From NCBI GenBank assembly GCA_026545225.1, contig CM048846.1, forward strand, positions 16,243,001 to 16,307,000: 64,000 nucleotides of DNA, in the 5' to 3' direction. Source of the stretch: Cornus controversa (lineage: Eukaryota; Streptophyta; Magnoliopsida; Cornales; Cornaceae). Positions within the stretch are counted from its first letter, which is position 1. The number at the start of each line of letters is the position of its first letter. A model generated the notes under the pieces. That model made no database searches and was not told the origin of the DNA. It saw only the letters and a list, made by a program, of their open reading frames with translations. Below, piece after piece: positions 60,386 through 64,000 of this stretch. The position numbers and the translations under genes are program-made.

Positions 60386-61442
60386 ATTGTTTGGGAAGTG
60401 TCTCGGTCGCATGGTTGGTTAAGAATCATGTTAGGGTGTCGGGTGGGACCCGAGAGAGAGTGAGACAAGTTGATGGAAGTGCTTGCATTATTTATTGTGA
60501 AGCATGCTATGTGTTTAACGCATTCTTATATATGCGTTGCTTGTGAATGAAACATGATATGTGTTGGATGCTTATTACTTTTGAGCATGTTGTATGCTTT
60601 AAATGCATCTTCATTCCATTTGAGATGGCTACTTGTTGAGTAGGAGACGTGGTGATTGATTTACATTGCTTATGTAAATGTTTTGACATATATGTTCTAT
60701 ATACATATTGGTGCTGGATGTTACTGCTTTCAAGCATGTTGAAAATGATTTCTAAAATCATGTGTAATAGATTTGAGTGTTCATATGTGCTAGAGTAGCC
60801 ATATACATCATTGGTTCATGCATGCTAGGTAGAGCATGGTCTTAAATATTGTGATATATTTAAGTGTATATATATTTTTGAGAATACGTGAGGATCGACC
60901 TGCTGCAGCGGTGATAGTATGGTTCTACATACCTTGTTGGGCCTTTGAGCTCACCCCCTCCCAGATTTTGCAGGTATTGCTGGTTTTGGAGTTAGTTAGG
61001 GGACTGACAACACTGGTTGCAGAGGTAGTAAGGAGTTACATTTGGATTAAATGTATAAAGCGATTATATTGATTCAGTTCCTTCAGTTGTATTTTATTCA
61101 TGTGATGTATGTTTTTAATACAGACATTCAAGGACTGAGGCATGTATATTCATGATTGTATTATGCATGTTGTAGAAATATTGGGGGGACACGGGCCCAG
61201 AAGTGTCCATTTTTATTGTTTAGATATAAATGCTGGGGGGACACGTGCCCAGAAGTGTCCATATAACTTGTGAAGCAGGTGTATCATGCCAGGAGCTGAT
61301 TATTTAGAATGGGTCATGCCCAATTTTCGTAAAAATGATAGGAAATTGAGGTTGCATGATCAGGTGGTGGTTAGAGTGTGAGGGTGATCTCACGGGGTTC
61401 ACACCTCGGTTTTCGGGCCTCGAGAATCGGGGCATGACAGCA

Positions 61443-61454
61443 TGGTATCAGAGC
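61443..61454 (+). other. Initiator-Met tRNA primer-binding site
   Basis: TGGTATCAGAGC lies three bases after the LTR end GGGGCATGACA. Confidence 0.85.
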
Positions 61455-62389
61455 ATGATACTTTATAAAGGGTCAAAAAGGTCCATTGGAACTAATGGGC
61501 GGGTTAACCTCCGGTTTCCCGGGAGTTGGGGATTGGGGCGTGACAGTCACACCACAGTTTTCCTTACTTCCTTTACTGATTATCAGTAGGTTGGTATGAT
61601 GATCCTTGTGTAGCCAAAGCTGAACTTTTAGCAGTTATTTGGTGGTTTTGAGACCTCATCATAAACCTCTTTAGACTCTCCTCGTGACGAACTTCAGAGA
61701 AAACTTTTCAGATATTAGAAAGAGGTTTCATTCCCAAGATTCTGCCCCAAACCTCGTCAAGTTTCTTATTGAGGCCTAATAAGAACTTGGATACTCGTTT
61801 CTTTTCAACAATCTTTTTGTAATTGGCCCTATCGATTTGGCATTTCCAATCACGTGTCTCAAACATATCTAATTGTCGCCAATGACGAGTAAAGAGATTG
61901 AAATATTACGTGATCGGGAGATCTCCTTGGCACAAATCATGAAGGATACCCTCAATTTTGAATAACTCTATTGTATTATCATTGTTTGTATATTTCTCTT
62001 TGACAGCGTCCCATATCTCTTTTACAATTTCATAGAGAAGGAAATTCTCTCCTATATCATTGTTCATTGAATTGATTAGCTAAGACATAACCATGTTGTT
62101 CTCTATCTTCTATCCTTTGAATTTAGAATCTTCTTTTGTAGGAGGAACTGTAGCACTAGTAAGGTAATCACCATTCCCTTTTCCGTATATAAACATCATT
62201 ATCGATTGGGACAATTGAAGAAAAATTTTCCCATTCAATTTATGACCTGTAATAGGGAGATAAGAGCTATCTATACTTCCATGGCTGTTTAGAGCCGTGA
62301 TTTCAAAATTTGAAAATTTTTCAATAGCCATTTCGGTGGCTGCTCTGTATTTTGGCATAAGAGTTAGGAATAATCTTGCTTTGATAGCA

Positions 62390-62650
62390 TGAAGTTTTTG
62401 AGAAAAAAAAACTATGTATTCTTATTCTCATTCTTCCATGAATAAAATACACCAATATTTAACCTAGAAAACTTCCTAAAAATAACTAATTAAAATCCTA
62501 ATTTAGAGGAGAGAAATCTCTCATAAAAACAAGGAATATAATCGAGAAAGAGTAAATTTGGGTAACTAGCTACCCGAATCCCACTAAGAAAGGAAAGAAA
62601 CTAAATTACATAAATATAATTCCACATTATGTATAAAGACTATACACTTG
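62390..62650 (-). repeat. Probable 5' LTR of the copia element
   Basis: It starts TGAAGTTTTTGAG directly after the primer-site complement (62,378-62,389), as a minus-strand 5' LTR should. The far end is not defined because no second LTR was found for comparison. Confidence 0.5.
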
Positions 62651-62699
62651 GTGAAAGTTTGATTGCTATTATAACTTGTGTTGTATTAATGGGAACGGT

Positions 62700-62772
62700 G
62701 ATTTAAGAGTTTATGGATTTTTTTTTTTGTGTTGTGGTTACCTCGTGGGCTTACGGGAAACGGGGCATGACA
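62700..62772 (+). repeat. Non-Cassandra LTR terminus joined to Cassandra interior
   Basis: ACGGGAAACGGGGCATGACA, ending at 62,772, is an LTR end of the Tekay-type kind and shows no 5S similarity. The Cassandra primer site begins three bases later. Confidence 0.55.
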
Positions 62773-62843
62773 AATGGTATCAGTGCCAAAACCCAGTCGA
62801 AAGTTTGCAAACGAGGACACGGGGCCTCCAAGGGGGTGGATTA

Positions 62844-63127
62844 TGATGACCTCTGTGGGTGGGTGTGGTGTGGGTGAACACCGGCAAGCTACGTGTGTCA
62901 CGATCCCACATCGCTGAGTAGGTGAAGGTGAAATGTTATATATATGTTCATCACCTTTGTATGACACAACACGTTTTAAAGCCATGATGTCCGTGAACCC
63001 ATCAGAACTTTGCAATTAAGCTTGCTTAGCTGGAAGTAATACCAGGATAGATGACCCCCTGGAAAGTCTCTGGTCCGGGGGAGCCAAAAGAGGACAATAT
63101 TGTGTCGGGTGAGGGTGGGGCGTTACA
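62844..63127 (+). mobile_element. Cassandra-type LTR carrying a 5S rRNA-like promoter
   Basis: The 284-bp LTR starts TGATGACCTCTG after a purine tract (AAGGGGGTGGA, 62,830-62,840) and ends GGGGCGTTACA. Inside it, 62,982-63,069 follows plant 5S rRNA: ACCCATCAGAACTTTGCAAT, TAAGCTTGCTTAG (box A), AGTAATACCAGGATAG (intermediate element) and GATGACCCCCTGGAAAGTCT (box C). This is the defining feature of Cassandra TRIMs. The small interior (62,773-62,843) with primer site TGGTATCAG at 62,775 is on its left. It should be the 3' LTR. The sequence left of the primer site is not a 5S-bearing LTR (see findings). Confidence 0.88.
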
Positions 63128-63610
63128 GCTTGCCTTGTGCTAAGCTTGCTAGGGCCTAACCAAGTGGGCTCGGGTGCCGAAGGGTAGAAAAGAACGTTGT
63201 GGCATGCTGACAACCCTCCGCGCCCACGAAATGCTATCAAGGGCCTAGCCATGGGCATGCCATAGCATGGCTTGGTGCGGGACAGAATGTTACGGGTCTA
63301 GCAATACCCTAGTAATGCATATAGGCACGAGAGTTTGATAAATGAGGTTTTTTTTTTTAATATGTCATTTTAATTTAAAATTAGATATTTCTTTCTTTGA
63401 CTTTGAACAAAACAAGGATGTCTTCTCCATCCCCTCATCCTCTCCCTTTTTATTTCTCGTAAATCAAAATATACAAGCGTACACTATCCATTTTTCTTCT
63501 CATCGTTTCCTTTCTTTATTTCCTAAAAATATATTGGTTCCAATAAATAATTGAACTAACTAGTTAATTATTATATTCATCACTATATATATGTGTGTGT
63601 AAACTACTTT
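63128..63610. other. Spacer, possible LTR remnants
   Basis: CTTGCTAGGGCCTAACCAAG and GGGCATGCCATAGCATGGCTTGG (a short palindrome near 63,253-63,275) are seen, but no gene. The remainder is AT-rich. Confidence 0.35.
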
Positions 63611-63617
63611 ATAACAT

Positions 63618-64000
63618 AAAGGGAAAGCTAACATCTCCATTTTCATGGGAAGATAAACTTTGTCTCCATATATTTTTAGACAAGATACCTGTTATTAGAA
63701 TTTTAAAAAAATCAATATAAGGGTATTGATGTAATTTGATATCAACACATCTACACTACCGATGCCAGAATCCATGGACCCACAACCTCATTTCTTTTTT
63801 TCTCTTTCTTTGTATGTTGATGCCGGAATCCATGTAACCTATACCTCATTCTGTAAAATCCGATCATCTCCCCCCCCCCCCCCCCCCCCCCTCTTTATAT
63901 ATATAAGAATCATGTTGATTGGAGTATCAGTGCTCTGAGCAAAACAGTTCGATGCACCGACACTAGAATCCTGTCAACCCTAACTTTTTTCGACAGTCTG
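63618..64000 (+). mobile_element. Left arm of a TIR element related to 46,578-47,368, cut by window end
   Basis: GGGAAAGCTAACATCTCCAT followed by GGGAAGATAAACTTTGTCTCCA matches the arm at 46,578-46,626. Gene-like words CGATGCCAGAATCCATGG and GATGCCGGAATCCATG are repeated inside. The right arm is beyond the window. Confidence 0.55.
63870..63891. repeat. Poly-C run of 22
   Basis: An uninterrupted C homopolymer in otherwise AT-rich sequence, followed by TCTTTATATATATA. Runs of this kind are rare in plant DNA and are often miscounted in sequencing. Confidence 0.95.

Larger units (their letters stand above)
57580..61545 (+). mobile_element. Tekay/Del-type LTR insertion in the copia gag
   Basis: It starts TGTAAGGACCGG and ends GGGGCGTGACA. 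A perfect 5-bp duplication GTCAC flanks it (57,575-57,579 and 61,546-61,550). A first LTR-like end GGGGCATGACA is at 61,439. The primer site TGGTATCAGAGC follows at 61,443-61,454, and 90 bases later the second end. So it is one very long LTR (about 3.86 kb), a primer site and a short tail. The LTR has a purine-rich GAAAAG leader (57,940-58,110), a GC-rich stretch (58,110-58,420) with accidental open frames, many (AT/GT) runs and a 49-bp minisatellite. No gag or pol is present. Confidence 0.82.
54733..62389 (-). pseudogene. Decayed Ty1/copia polyprotein, split by an LTR insertion
   Basis: Read from right to left on the minus strand. Gag starts at 62,358 (MPKYRAATEMAIEKF; SSYLPITGHKLNGK). Gag continues with lesions to 61,551. 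A CCHC zinc knuckle (SGHTKETCWKI, about 57,530-57,570) is interrupted by the insertion at 57,580-61,545. The GAG-pre-integrase (57,031-56,597) has MLWHYRLGHPN and CENCQLSK. The integrase core (about 56,650-56,400) has DIWGP and FLMKENFEV. The reverse transcriptase (55,650-54,740) has QLDVKNAFLNGDLEEQMYM, the catalytic IVYVDDIILIG (about 55,140-55,170) and QRKYVLDLL. RNase H and the 3' LTR are not found; it stops after EEHLEAVYRI. Many stops and frameshifts make it inactive. A primer-site complement GCTTTGATAGCA lies at 62,378-62,389. Confidence 0.85.

Noticed and set aside
62982..63069. 5S rRNA gene
   Set aside because: The sequence has many changes and sits inside a TG...CA LTR next to a polypurine tract and primer site; it is the 5S-like part of a Cassandra element.

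Overview
This is nuclear DNA from a flowering plant, probably a eudicot. The basis is GT-AG introns in seed-type LEA genes, Tekay/Del-type and Ty1/copia LTR retrotransposons, an RTE-clade LINE, a Cassandra-type LTR carrying 5S-like sequence, an Au-like SINE, many AT microsatellites and a nuclear copy of chloroplast psbB. I could not fix the species. Most of the window is transposon sequence, and only four host genes can be supported.

Positions 1-30,300 hold a tandem array of LEA (late embryogenesis abundant) genes with a secretion signal. The tail of an upstream unit lies at 1-590. Three three-exon genes follow: copy A (13,655-14,701), copy B (20,355-22,411) and copy C (29,130-30,243). All have matching upstream regions with a G-box/ABRE pair (CACGTG, then CCACGTCA about 45-50 bp on) and a TATA box, as expected of ABA- and seed-regulated genes. 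The repeat unit was once about 2.5 kb and has been stretched by insertions. Between the upstream tail and copy A these are a gag-only LTR retrotransposon (749-4,790) and a nest of LTRs (5,072-12,338). Between A and B they are a Mutator-like element with another element inside it, LTR debris and a hAT-type MITE. Between B and C they are a hAT-type MITE, a psbB fragment and two more LTRs. Copy B's first intron carries a MITE and a TRIM.

Positions 31,440-35,470 hold a decayed RTE-type LINE (+) split by a Mutator-like element. Positions 35,500-44,200 hold no gene I can recognise, but contain two non-autonomous hAT-type elements (38,553-39,931 and 40,284-41,132) and an Au-like SINE. A complete HhH-GPD (AlkA-type) DNA glycosylase gene lies on the minus strand at 44,205-45,344; it is the only clear housekeeping gene.

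Positions 46,157-53,930 hold a nested pair of TIR elements, a solo LTR of the same family as the gag-only element, a hAT transposase remnant, a Tourist-type MITE and a compound microsatellite. Positions 54,700-62,650 hold a decayed Ty1/copia element (-) whose gag zinc knuckle is split by a 4-kb Tekay-type LTR insertion. Positions 62,700-63,130 hold a Cassandra-like 5S-bearing LTR joined at the primer-binding site to a different LTR terminus. One arm of a further TIR element runs off the end of the window.

Many insertions are supported by target-site duplications read directly from the sequence, and for some an uninterrupted (empty) version of the site also lies in this window.
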